Source: Parapedobacter pyrenivorans
GTDB lineage: Bacteria; Bacteroidota; Bacteroidia; Sphingobacteriales; Sphingobacteriaceae
Length of the DNA: 64,000 nucleotides
Direction of reading: 5' to 3'
Assembly: GCF_014636865.1 (NCBI RefSeq)
Contig: NZ_BMER01000003.1
Span: forward strand, 372,215-436,214
Made by a program: the position numbers and the translations under genes. The notes beneath the pieces are model-generated. The model was not told where the DNA came from, did not search any database, and saw only the letters and a program-made list of their open reading frames with translations. Every line of letters begins with the position of its first letter. Position 1 is the first letter of the stretch. Shown one piece after another: positions 54,942 through 63,516 of the stretch.

Positions 54942-56408
54942 ATGGGAAAACCAACGGGATTTAAAGAATTTGAGCGAACGCTTCCTAAGAAAGAAGCCGT
55001 AGCGAGCCGAAAAAAAACATACAACGAATTTGTACACGCTTACAGTGATGAAGAGCTGAACAAACAAGCTGCCCGGTGCATGAACTGCGGCATCCCGTTT
55101 TGCCATTCGGGCTGTCCATTGGGCAATGTCATTCCCGAATTTAACGACGCGGTGTACGACGGCAAGTGGGAAGAGGCATATCGGATATTGGTATCTACCA
55201 ATAATTTCCCCGAGTTTACCGGACGGATCTGCCCCGCTCCCTGCGAATCGGCATGTGTATTGGGTATCAATCGTCCACCAGTAGCCATCGAGGAAATTGA
55301 AAAGCACATCATCGAAATCGCTTTCAAACGAGAGTTTATAAAAGCACGGCCAACACACCTAAAGACGGGAAAACGGGTGGCTGTGGTGGGGAGCGGGCCT
55401 GCCGGGCTTGCGGCGGCTGCCCAATTGATCAAGGTAGGCCATGAAGTGACAGTGTACGAACGGGACGATAAGCCGGGCGGACTGCTCCGCTATGGTATTC
55501 CTGATTTCAAATTGGAGAAATGGGTTATCGACCGCCGGATAAAATTACTAGAAGAAGAAGGAGTGCAGTTTCGTTGCAACGCCGAAGTTGGCAAAAATGT
55601 GCCCGTTACCGAACTCGAAGCTTATGATGCAGTAGTACTTGCTGGCGGATCCACTATCCCACGTAATCTTAACATCCCCGGCCGGGAGCTAAACGGTGTA
55701 CATTTTGCGATGGAATTCCTGAAACAGCAAAATAAACGTGTGGGTAATTCGACCTTTGAAGAGGCCGACATCCTGGCCACGGGCAAAAACGTATTGGTAA
55801 TCGGAGGCGGTGACACCGGGTCAGATTGTGTGGGCACTTCAAACCGGCACGGGGCCAAGTCTGTAACCCAATTTGAATTGATGCCTCAACCCCCGAAAGA
55901 CCGTACGGAAGCCATGCCTTGGCCCACTTACCCCATGTTGCTCAAAACTACGACATCGCACGAGGAGGGCTGCGAGCGCCAATGGAGTGTCGGCACCAAA
56001 GAATTTATTGGCGATGGCGAGGGCAATCTCAAAGCCATCCGTGTGGTGGACCTGGAATGGGAACGCGACCAAATGGGGCGTCCAGTTAAATTCACCGAAG
56101 TGGCCGGATCAGCGCGCGAATTACCTTGCGAACGGGTCTTTCTGGCCATGGGCTTTTTGCACCCGCAGCATGAAGGTCTCCTCCAGCAATTGGGTGTGGA
56201 ATTGGATGAACGAGGTAATGTGCGTGCCGTTGAAGGCGAATACCAAACGTCTGCAGATCGTATTTTTGTGGCCGGTGATATGCGACGTGGACAGTCGCTT
56301 GTGGTATGGGCCATATCCGAAGGCCGAGAGTGTGCCCGCAAAGTAGATGAATACCTTATGGGTTATTCTGAGTTGGAAAGCAAAGACGCCGTATTTGACT
56401 ACGCTTAA
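54942..56408 (+). CDS. gltD: Glutamate synthase small subunit
   Basis: 488 residues. The N-terminal iron-sulfur domain has Cys motifs CMNCGIPFC and GCPLGNVIPEFN, and later CPAPCESAC. An FAD-binding fold begins VAVVGSGPAGLAAAAQL (about 146), and an NADPH-binding fold has VIGGGDTGSD (about 286). It passes electrons from NADPH to GltB. It shares a transcript with gltB. Confidence 0.97.
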   Translation: MGKPTGFKEFERTLPKKEAVASRKKTYNEFVHAYSDEELNKQAARCMNCGIPFCHSGCPLGNVIPEFNDAVYDGKWEEAYRILVSTNNFPEFTGRICPAPCESACVLGINRPPVAIEEIEKHIIEIAFKREFIKARPTHLKTGKRVAVVGSGPAGLAAAAQLIKVGHEVTVYERDDKPGGLLRYGIPDFKLEKWVIDRRIKLLEEEGVQFRCNAEVGKNVPVTELEAYDAVVLAGGSTIPRNLNIPGRELNGVHFAMEFLKQQNKRVGNSTFEEADILATGKNVLVIGGGDTGSDCVGTSNRHGAKSVTQFELMPQPPKDRTEAMPWPTYPMLLKTTTSHEEGCERQWSVGTKEFIGDGEGNLKAIRVVDLEWERDQMGRPVKFTEVAGSARELPCERVFLAMGFLHPQHEGLLQQLGVELDERGNVRAVEGEYQTSADRIFVAGDMRRGQSLVVWAISEGRECARKVDEYLMGYSELESKDAVFDYA

Positions 56409-56509
56409 GCGTAACTAAATTTCAACAAAAAAGCGCATTAACTTCTCCCCGCATTTCCCCTATGGCACGCATTACGGCAGGAAGATATCAGAACAGTGGG
56501 TATAGAAAG

Positions 56510-57394
56510 TCAGTATTTCTTTTGAAATCGATAACGTGCCAAAGGGTATAGAAATACAGCACAAAAAATAATTATCGCGCCGGCATAGAAGCCGGCGCTC
56601 ATCTTTTCGCTTTGACCGAAAAACAACCAAGCCAATAAAATACCGTATAACGGTTCCAGGTTACTGGCTAGGGCCACACGGAAGGCACTGATCTCTTTCA
56701 TAACGGAGACAGCAGCAACATAGGCAACCGATGTGCATACTGTACCCAACAGTACCAAATAAGCCCAATCGCCACTTGTTGGCTTCATGTTGTGGTCAAA
56801 GCCACCCGAAACTAGAATAAACACGGATACCCAAACCCATGCACCAAGCATTTCATAGAGGCTGATGATCGTAGCGCCGTTTTTCTTCACCAATTTCGAA
56901 TTGATGGTACCAAACAACGCCGCAGCCAGTGCCGCCGCCAGCCCCAGGGTGATACCCCGGATATATGCACTTTCGAACTTAAAAATAAGGTATATACCAA
57001 TAACGATAAGCAACCCCACGAACACCTCCGTCTTGGAAGTCCGCCGCTTGTAAAACAACGGCTCAATGATTGCGGTAAATAGTGTAACGGACGACAGGCA
57101 CACCAACGTGACTGAAACCGTGGAAACCTTGATCGACTCAAAAAAAAGCACCCAATGCAAGCCAACAAGTCCGCCGGTAAGAAAAAACTGGATGAACGCT
57201 TTCCTACCCACAGCAAAGGGATATCCCCTAAACCAAAAATAGAGTGCTAACGATGCAGCAGCGATAAGCACGCGATACCACACCAGGTGAATGGCCGAAA
57301 TGGAAATAAGATTACCCAAAATCCCGGTAAAACCCCACACCATAACAGTGAGGTGGAGAATGAGTAGGTTACGGCCAGGAGCAGGGATTCCCAT
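56510..57394 (-). CDS. EamA/DMT-family transporter
   Basis: 294 residues with about ten hydrophobic helices in two EamA halves (about 8-140 and 150-285). Small-residue helices such as GLAAALAAALFGTINSK and the ASNLEPLYGILLAWLFFGQ segment are typical of the drug/metabolite exporter superfamily. The substrate cannot be predicted. The gene is 11 bases downstream of the lptG-like gene on the same strand. Confidence 0.9.
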   Translation of the reverse strand: MGIPAPGRNLLILHLTVMVWGFTGILGNLISISAIHLVWYRVLIAAASLALYFWFRGYPFAVGRKAFIQFFLTGGLVGLHWVLFFESIKVSTVSVTLVCLSSVTLFTAIIEPLFYKRRTSKTEVFVGLLIVIGIYLIFKFESAYIRGITLGLAAALAAALFGTINSKLVKKNGATIISLYEMLGAWVWVSVFILVSGGFDHNMKPTSGDWAYLVLLGTVCTSVAYVAAVSVMKEISAFRVALASNLEPLYGILLAWLFFGQSEKMSAGFYAGAIIIFCAVFLYPLARYRFQKKY

Positions 57395-57405
57395 TGTATT
57401 GCTTA

Positions 57406-58506
57406 TTATTTGGGTGCCTTACGCAAAAGGTAAAAGGCAAGCAGTCCGAAAATCACGTTAGGAATGAAAACCGCAATGATTGGTGTTAATCCGCCCTTTA
57501 GCGAAAACATTGTGGCAAATTGAATGAATACGATATACGTGAAGCTTAATGCGATGCCAATTCCAAGACTTAAACCAATTCCGCCCCTTACCTTCTTTGA
57601 CGAAAGCGCTACGCCCATCAATGTGAGCACGTAAGCTGCCAACGGAGTCACAAACCGTTTGTATTTCTCCAACAACAGGTCGGTCATCATCCCCGTACCT
57701 CTGGTCTCCTCCTTATCTATACGGGCATTCAACTCATTCATGTTCATTGCCGTAAAAATATTGTCATACACTTCGAAATCCCGCGGTGTCATATCCAACA
57801 GGGTATCCATGCTTGTTCCTTTGGTCATTTCCTCCTTGAGAGAGTCGATGGTTCGAATGGTATAATTTTCAATGCGCCAGTTATTTTTCACGGAATCCCA
57901 TGTAATACGATCAGCCATGAGCTTTTCAGTCATCTCCCCCTCATCAAACTTTTCAAGCACGAAATTATATCCTACTTTTCGGTTATTGTCAAAATTATCG
58001 ATATAGACATAACTATCATCGTCAATCTGCATGTGGGTCGAACTTTTGGTATTGTTAGTCACTGGCTTTACGTACACACGTTCAAAACCCACTTTCAATT
58101 TATTGGTACGCGGAATGATATATACGCTGAATACGAAATTGAGGACAAAAATAACCGAGGCGGCTATCATATATGGTCGTATGAACCGGTTGAAACTCAT
58201 CCCCCCGCTCAAAATCGGAACGATCTCGGTTTGGTCTGCCATTTTCGCGGTGAAAAAGATTACAGCAATAAAATTGATCAGTGGCGAAAGCATATTGAGA
58301 TAGAACGGCACAAACCCTGCGTAATACTCGAATACAATCTTAGAAAGGGGTGCCTTATATTTCATGAAATCATCCAGGCGCTCAGATATGTCGAAAATCA
58401 CAGCCACGACTGTAAAAATAGCCATGGTAAATGCAAATGTGCTCAGGTATTTGCCGATGATATACCGATCAATCGTATTTAAATAGGATACACGCAACCA
58501 CTTCAT
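57406..58506 (-). CDS. LptF/LptG-family permease (LPS export)
   Basis: 366 residues from the ATG at 58506, chosen because it overlaps the tgt stop as ATGA. The layout is two N-terminal helices and a third near residue 95, then a periplasmic beta-jellyroll (about 125-270), then three C-terminal helices. The opening IDRYIIGKYLSTFAFTMAIF is typical for YjgP/YjgQ proteins. LptG forms the inner-membrane part of the Lpt bridge. Which of LptF or LptG it is cannot be settled here; the partner is elsewhere. Confidence 0.9.
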   Translation of the reverse strand: MKWLRVSYLNTIDRYIIGKYLSTFAFTMAIFTVVAVIFDISERLDDFMKYKAPLSKIVFEYYAGFVPFYLNMLSPLINFIAVIFFTAKMADQTEIVPILSGGMSFNRFIRPYMIAASVIFVLNFVFSVYIIPRTNKLKVGFERVYVKPVTNNTKSSTHMQIDDDSYVYIDNFDNNRKVGYNFVLEKFDEGEMTEKLMADRITWDSVKNNWRIENYTIRTIDSLKEEMTKGTSMDTLLDMTPRDFEVYDNIFTAMNMNELNARIDKEETRGTGMMTDLLLEKYKRFVTPLAAYVLTLMGVALSSKKVRGGIGLSLGIGIALSFTYIVFIQFATMFSLKGGLTPIIAVFIPNVIFGLLAFYLLRKAPK

Positions 58507-59633
58507 AGTTTTTCGCCCAATTGCCTGACCATCTTGTTTTTCCATGATAGAAAGTCCCCTGCCATGATGTGCGCACGGGCCTCCTTGACCAGCCACAGGT
58601 AAAAATGCAGGTTGTGCAATGATGCAATTTGCGCACCAAGAATTTCCTGCGAGCGGATGAGGTGCCTTAGGTAGGCCTTGCTGTACATCCGATCCGCCAA
58701 CAGGTCGCTTTCAGTATCTATGGCAGAGAAATCCGCCTCCCATTTCTTGTTCTTGATATTGATGATCCCATTTCTGGTAAACAACATACCGTTGCGTGCA
58801 TTTCGCGTCGGCATGACGCAGTCAAACATATCAATGCCCAAGGCGATATTCTCCAAGATATTAACCGGCGTACCTACCCCCATCAAGTAACGAGGTTTAT
58901 CGGCTGGGAGTATATTGCACACCACTTCGGTCATGGCATACATTTCTTCTGCCGGCTCTCCCACAGAAAGCCCGCCAATTGCGTTGCCATCGCGTTCGAA
59001 GGCAGCAATTGCTTCTGCCGATTTCTCCCTTAAATCACGGTAAACCGAACCCTGCACAATAGGAAAAAGAGTTTGTTCATAGCCATATAACGGTGCCGTG
59101 CCATCAAATCGCTCACAGCAACGCTTGAGCCAGCGGTGGGTCATATCTAAAGAGCGCTTAGCGTACTGGTAATCACAAGGGTATGGCGTACATTCATCAA
59201 ATGCCATCACAATATCAGCACCGATTACACGCTGAGTATCCATCACGTTCTCTGGCGTAAAAAGGTGTTTGGAACCGTCGATATGCGAGCGGAAAGTCAC
59301 CCCTTCCTCCTTGATTTTGCGCACCTCGGTCAACGAATACACCTGGTAACCACCGCTGTCAGTCAATATAGGTCCTTCCCAGCCATTGAACCGGTGAAGA
59401 CCACCAGCACGCTGCAACACATCCAGGCCCGGGCGAAGATACAAGTGGTACGTATTGCCAAGAATGATTTGGGCCTTAACATCATCCACCAGTTCATGCT
59501 GGTGAACCGCTTTCACTGTACCCGCGGTACCCACCGGCATGAAAATAGGAGTTTCAATAGTTCCATGCGCGGTCGTCACGATACCAGCTCGTGCCTTGGA
59601 TTGCGTGTCTTTTGCCTGAAGGGTAAATTTCAT
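58503..59633 (-). CDS. tgt: tRNA-guanine transglycosylase
   Basis: 376 residues from the ATG at 59633; an upstream start adds 20 residues that do not match the family. The barrel has ARAGIVTTAHGTIETPIFMPVG, GNTYHLYLRPG, and LTDSGGYQVYSL with the catalytic Asp. A second catalytic Asp lies in MFDCVMPTRNARNG. It swaps guanine 34 for preQ1 in queuosine tRNAs. The usual CxCxxC zinc ligands are replaced by the S-D-L-L-A-D stretch in front of RMYSKAYLRHL, although the last ligand His in SLHNLHFY remains. Bacteroides enzymes show the same loss as far as I remember, so this is probably a phylum trait. Confidence 0.95.
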   Translation of the reverse strand: MKFTLQAKDTQSKARAGIVTTAHGTIETPIFMPVGTAGTVKAVHQHELVDDVKAQIILGNTYHLYLRPGLDVLQRAGGLHRFNGWEGPILTDSGGYQVYSLTEVRKIKEEGVTFRSHIDGSKHLFTPENVMDTQRVIGADIVMAFDECTPYPCDYQYAKRSLDMTHRWLKRCCERFDGTAPLYGYEQTLFPIVQGSVYRDLREKSAEAIAAFERDGNAIGGLSVGEPAEEMYAMTEVVCNILPADKPRYLMGVGTPVNILENIALGIDMFDCVMPTRNARNGMLFTRNGIINIKNKKWEADFSAIDTESDLLADRMYSKAYLRHLIRSQEILGAQIASLHNLHFYLWLVKEARAHIMAGDFLSWKNKMVRQLGEKL

Positions 59634-59681
59634 CCTACTGAATATCGCGCAAAAATAGGAAAAACTAAGGGGATAAAAGTC

Positions 59682-59689
59682 TATATTTG
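59682..59689 (+). promoter_or_regulatory. Candidate -7 element before the glycosyltransferase gene
   Basis: TATATTTG matches TAnnTTTG and lies 10 bases before the ATG at 59699. No clear -33 element is visible. Confidence 0.3.
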
Positions 59690-59698
59690 GCAACTGAT

Positions 59699-60841
59699 AT
59701 GGAACTATTCAACCAAATAACCGGAAATGCATTCATCCTATTGGTGGGGGCATGTGGATTGCTTTTGGTTATCCAATTGTATTTTCTGTTAGTTGTATAC
59801 AGCCGGCTCGCGTTCTACAAAAACGCGCCAAAACAAGAAAAAAACGCTACACCGCCACTATCTGTAATTATCTGTGCCCGTAATGAAGAAGAAAATCTAA
59901 GGCACAAGCTACCAAAAATCCTCACCCAGGATTATCCACAGTTCGAAGTAATCCTCGTTAACGATTTCTCAGAAGACGATACAAAATGGTTACTGACAGA
60001 CTTGCGCGCGCAATACAACCACCTCAAGGTGGTAGAAATCGCCGAACATGTACGTCTCAAACACGGAAAGAAATTCGCCGTCACCTTGGGAATCAAAGGC
60101 GCTCAATACGAACACCTAGTTTTCACAGATGCAGATTGCATTCCGCAGTCCGATCAATGGCTTCGGCACATGGCCAATTCTTTTAGTGGCGGAGAGGAAA
60201 TCGTATTGGGATATTCACCTTACAACAAAAAACCGGGCTTGTTGAACGCCTTGATCCGCTTCGAAACCTTTCACACGGCCATGAGCTACCTCTCCTATGC
60301 GCTGAGGGGGAAAGCTTATATGGGCGTGGGACGTAATCTCGGATATACCAAAAGTTTATTCTTCAGGGGTAAGGGGTTCGCTGCCCACATGCATATTCCT
60401 TCGGGGGATGACGATCTTTTTGTAAACCAAAATGCATCCCCGCATAATACCGTTATTTGCATCCATCCCGAAGCGCAGGTATGGAGCGAGCCCAAGACTA
60501 CATTTTCGGCATATTCACGGCAGAAAACCCGACATGCAGGTGCTTCAAAAGCCTATAAGGCTTCGCATCGCCGGATGCTGGCCACCCAGCTGACAAGCGC
60601 ATTTCTCTTTTATATAGTCGCCATTCCCACGGTGATCATATACCCGCAGTATTGGTATGTTATACTTGGAATTTACTTATTCCGGTTGTTGGCGCAACTT
60701 ATTGTTTATTTCCCAATCATGAAGAAACTTCAGGTAAGGGGGCTGATATGGTGGCTTCCGTTTTTGGATGCTTGTTATTACAATTATATCTGTATTAACG
60801 GTTTTTTTGCGCTATTCAGAAAGGAAGTAAAATGGAAATAA
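59699..60841 (+). CDS. Membrane glycosyltransferase, family 2
   Basis: 380 residues from the ATG at 59699. One N-terminal helix (about 12-35) is followed by a GT-A domain (about 50-270): LSVIICARNEEENL, VNDFSEDDT, and FTDADCIP with the DxD metal site. SGDDDLFVNQ, near residue 235, holds the general-base Asp. Two to three C-terminal helices (about 300-370) complete it. This is the layout of processive or lipid-linked GT2 enzymes; sugar and acceptor are unknown. The end overlaps rsmG by 10 bases. Confidence 0.88.
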   Translation: MELFNQITGNAFILLVGACGLLLVIQLYFLLVVYSRLAFYKNAPKQEKNATPPLSVIICARNEEENLRHKLPKILTQDYPQFEVILVNDFSEDDTKWLLTDLRAQYNHLKVVEIAEHVRLKHGKKFAVTLGIKGAQYEHLVFTDADCIPQSDQWLRHMANSFSGGEEIVLGYSPYNKKPGLLNALIRFETFHTAMSYLSYALRGKAYMGVGRNLGYTKSLFFRGKGFAAHMHIPSGDDDLFVNQNASPHNTVICIHPEAQVWSEPKTTFSAYSRQKTRHAGASKAYKASHRRMLATQLTSAFLFYIVAIPTVIIYPQYWYVILGIYLFRLLAQLIVYFPIMKKLQVRGLIWWLPFLDACYYNYICINGFFALFRKEVKWK

Positions 60842-61470
60842 TCCCAAGTGTCGATATCATTTATCGCTATTTCCCAAAACTCACTGAAAAACAACGGGAG
60901 CAATTTCGGCAATTGGGTGAACTGTATCCGCATTGGAATGCGCAAATCAATGTCGTATCACGTAAGGATATCAATAGCCTATACCTCCACCATGTACTAC
61001 ATTCATTAGGAATCGCCAAATTTACCGACTTTGTACCCGGTACGCGGATATTGGATGTCGGCACGGGGGGCGGATTCCCCGGTATCCCGCTGGCTATTCT
61101 ATTTCCGGCGGTCCATTTCCATCTGGTTGATTCCATTGGCAAGAAAATCAAGGTGGTACGCGAAGTGGCGACGACCATTGGCCTAGACAATGTAGAAGCC
61201 GATCACATCCGGGCTGAGCAATTGGACGAGAAATACGATTTTGTGGTGTCCCGTGCTGTTACCCGACTTGCCGAATTCTACCCCTGGGTAGCCAATAGGT
61301 TCTTAAAAAAAGACCGGAATGCCGTTCCCAACGGCATCCTATATTTAAAGGGTGGGGATTTACGCGGTGAGATCCAGGAAACAAGGCTTAGTGCCGAAGT
61401 GTATGCGCTCTCTGACTATTTCGAGGAAGAATTTTTCGAAACAAAACACATCGTTTATGTCCCCATTTGA
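60832..61470 (+). CDS. rsmG: 16S rRNA (guanine527-N7)-methyltransferase
   Basis: 212 residues. The SAM-binding fold shows ILDVGTGGGFPGIPLAI (about 70-86), HLVDSIGKKIKVV, and the VSRAVTRLAEF segment, all typical for RsmG (GidB). It methylates G527 of 16S rRNA. The start lies inside the end of the glycosyltransferase gene. Confidence 0.95.
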   Translation: MEIIPSVDIIYRYFPKLTEKQREQFRQLGELYPHWNAQINVVSRKDINSLYLHHVLHSLGIAKFTDFVPGTRILDVGTGGGFPGIPLAILFPAVHFHLVDSIGKKIKVVREVATTIGLDNVEADHIRAEQLDEKYDFVVSRAVTRLAEFYPWVANRFLKKDRNAVPNGILYLKGGDLRGEIQETRLSAEVYALSDYFEEEFFETKHIVYVPI

Positions 61471-61473
61471 TAA

Positions 61474-62007
61474 TCACTCGCCTTCGCTATTGACAAACGG
61501 GATGAGCTTTACCGTTACGAGCAGCTGACCTACATGGCGTTGGGTGTGTTCGGCGGCATGGAAAAGCAAGCCCAACAACGTGGTCGGTATCTGCTTTCTG
61601 CCCAGATAACGGGTATCGGTTAGCATGGCTTCGTCTGTTTCCGTCAATTGTATAATGGCAAGGTCCACCTGTTTTCCGAATGCCGCCACCAAATCGCCCG
61701 AACTGAGATCTGACATCCCCTGCCCCTCCCTACGGAGGTATTCAAATTGTGGGTCTGACAGTGGTTTAGCCAACGCATAAGTAAACAACCGGTCTATCAC
61801 CCCTGTTATATGTTGCAAATGGAAACCTATGGACGCACTGCCGGCCGGTCGTACCCATAGCCAAGTATCATCAAATCCATCCATATACCTCACGACCTCC
61901 TCGCTCGCCTGTAATAGCGCATGCGCCACAGGTTGCAGTAGCGAAGGTACGTCTGGTATGGGGCCGCGCATCCAAACTTCTGGTTGGGGGATTTTATATT
62001 CCGGCAT
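61474..62007 (-). CDS. DinB-superfamily protein
   Basis: 177 residues, soluble. The four-helix bundle has His in GFHLQHITGVIDRLF (about 62-76) and FHAAEHTQRHVGQL near residue 152, placed as in metal-binding DinB/YfiT proteins. The function is unknown. It is convergent with rsmG (three bases between stops) and unrelated in sequence order to the exported DinB at 35.6 kb. Confidence 0.85.
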   Translation of the reverse strand: MPEYKIPQPEVWMRGPIPDVPSLLQPVAHALLQASEEVVRYMDGFDDTWLWVRPAGSASIGFHLQHITGVIDRLFTYALAKPLSDPQFEYLRREGQGMSDLSSGDLVAAFGKQVDLAIIQLTETDEAMLTDTRYLGRKQIPTTLLGLLFHAAEHTQRHVGQLLVTVKLIPFVNSEGE

Positions 62008-62110
62008 TCTACAAATGTAATACAGCTATTTCAATCCGACAATAAAAAACAATACCCGATAGGGTTATCTGCTATGAGTTTAAGCTTTTTTACTATATTC
62101 GCCTATCCAA

Positions 62111-63205
62111 ATGAGCCTACTTTACCAAATAGCACTGACCAAGGTCAATGGTGTAGGGCCAGTAGCGGCACGTCACCTCATTTCCCATTTTGGGAATGCG
62201 GAGCCTATATTCTCGGCTTCCAAGAAACAATTGGTTACCATTCCGGGAATAGGCATGCGTTTGGCAGACAACATATTGGCGGCCCAGCCACTACGGGAAG
62301 CCGAAATTGAGCTCCGTTTTGTTGAAAAACACAACATCGAGGCGATTTTTTGTGAAAACAAAAAATATCCGAAGCGGCTAGCCGAGTGTCCCGATGCGCC
62401 GATCCTACTGTATTACAAAGGAAATACAGACCTCAATCCTTCACGAACGATCAGCATCGTGGGTACACGCAATGCTACCGCTTATGGTAAATCCATTTGT
62501 GCCGAGTTTATAAAAGCCCTTGTCCCCTACGAGGTCACCATTATCAGCGGCTTAGCTTACGGTATAGACAGCTACGCGCACCGAAACGCGCTGGCACAGG
62601 GGATACCTACTGTTGGTGTACTTGGGCATGGACTCGATCGTATATACCCGGCAGCAAACCGGGAGATGGCTGCGAAGATGATTGGCAGTGGTGGGCTCCT
62701 TACGGAATTTTCTTCCGGCACGAATCCGGACAAGCAAAACTTCCCTATGCGCAATCGCATCATCGCTGGTCTGGCCGATGTGACCGTCGTGGTGGAAGCC
62801 GCTGCCAAAGGCGGTGCGTTGATTACTGCCGAAATTGCGAATACTTATAATCGCGACGTATGTGCATTCCCCGGGAAATTGGACCAAGAATTTTCAGCCG
62901 GATGCAATTACCTCATTAAAACCAACCGGGCCCACCTGATCACCGGTGCCAAAGATTTGCAATACCTGATGAATTGGGAGCTTGCGCAGACGCCCGTGCA
63001 ACCGAAGCAACTGGCGCTTCCCGTATCGCTTGATACTTCTGAACAACAGGCATATGCCACCATACAGACCGCTAAGCAGGTCACAATTGACGAACTATCA
63101 CGGCAGCTGCAATGGCCGCAAAGCAAGCTGGCCATCATCCTGCTTCAACTGGAGATGAAAGGCATCATCGTTGCGCTTCCCGGCAAAGTATACCGGATAA
63201 AATAG
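62111..63205 (+). CDS. dprA: DNA-processing protein DprA
   Basis: 364 residues. The N-terminal helix-hairpin-helix part (LTKVNGVGPVAARHLI) is followed by the Rossmann-like DprA core (about 105-300): IVGTRNATAYGK, ISGLAYGIDSYAHRNAL, GHGLDRIYPAANREMA, FPMRNRIIAGL. A C-terminal winged helix ends it (about 310-362). It loads RecA on incoming single-stranded DNA during natural transformation. No other competence genes are in the window. Confidence 0.95.
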   Translation: MSLLYQIALTKVNGVGPVAARHLISHFGNAEPIFSASKKQLVTIPGIGMRLADNILAAQPLREAEIELRFVEKHNIEAIFCENKKYPKRLAECPDAPILLYYKGNTDLNPSRTISIVGTRNATAYGKSICAEFIKALVPYEVTIISGLAYGIDSYAHRNALAQGIPTVGVLGHGLDRIYPAANREMAAKMIGSGGLLTEFSSGTNPDKQNFPMRNRIIAGLADVTVVVEAAAKGGALITAEIANTYNRDVCAFPGKLDQEFSAGCNYLIKTNRAHLITGAKDLQYLMNWELAQTPVQPKQLALPVSLDTSEQQAYATIQTAKQVTIDELSRQLQWPQSKLAIILLQLEMKGIIVALPGKVYRIK

Positions 63206-63248
63206 ACTTGCTCTAAACCAACCAGTTGAGAACGGAACGTGATTTTTA

Positions 63249-63279
63249 TTGGTTGTTATCGCAATTTTCGCTACTTTTG
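63249..63279 (+). promoter_or_regulatory. Promoter of the SRP RNA
   Basis: TACTTTTG (63272-63279) is an exact TAnnTTTG match, and TTG at 63249-63251 gives a 20-base spacer. Transcription would start a few bases on, right at the base of the SRP RNA stem. Confidence 0.6.
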
Positions 63280-63282
63280 CCG

Positions 63283-63380
63283 TGGGTAAGTCTTTTACGA
63301 CCAGCTCCTCGAGAATCCCCCAGGGTGGGAACGCAGCAAGGGTATCGAGTTGTAGCGGTGCGATAAAAGTAGCTTACCCA
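63283..63380 (+). ncRNA. ffs: Signal recognition particle RNA, small bacterial type
   Basis: About 98 bases in one long hairpin. The ends TGGGTAAG (63283-63290) and CTTACCCA (63373-63380) pair, as do TTTTA and TAAAA inside them. The apical part GGTGGGAACGCAGCAAGGG (63324-63342) is the conserved Ffh-binding domain. A T-run directly after 63380 ends transcription. It forms the SRP with Ffh and targets membrane proteins. Exact ends are inferred from the stem. Confidence 0.9.
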
Positions 63381-63516
63381 TTTTTTATTTATGCCTGTGG
63401 ATCTTCCCATAGCCCTTTCGCTGCCTCCTAACGTTACCACATAACACCGATCCGCTCAACAACACTTGCATATCCACACAAGTTTATCTAAGTTTGCATC
63501 CCATAACACGATTTGC

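Noticed and set aside
54684-55358. 224-codon minus-strand frame across the gltB/gltD junction
   Set aside because: It spans two real genes on the other strand. Its hydrophobic look comes from the complement of lysine-rich codons.
63206-63245. AACCAA/TTGGTT repeat after dprA as a terminator
   Set aside because: Arms of only six bases with a long loop and no proper T-run directly after; too weak to call.
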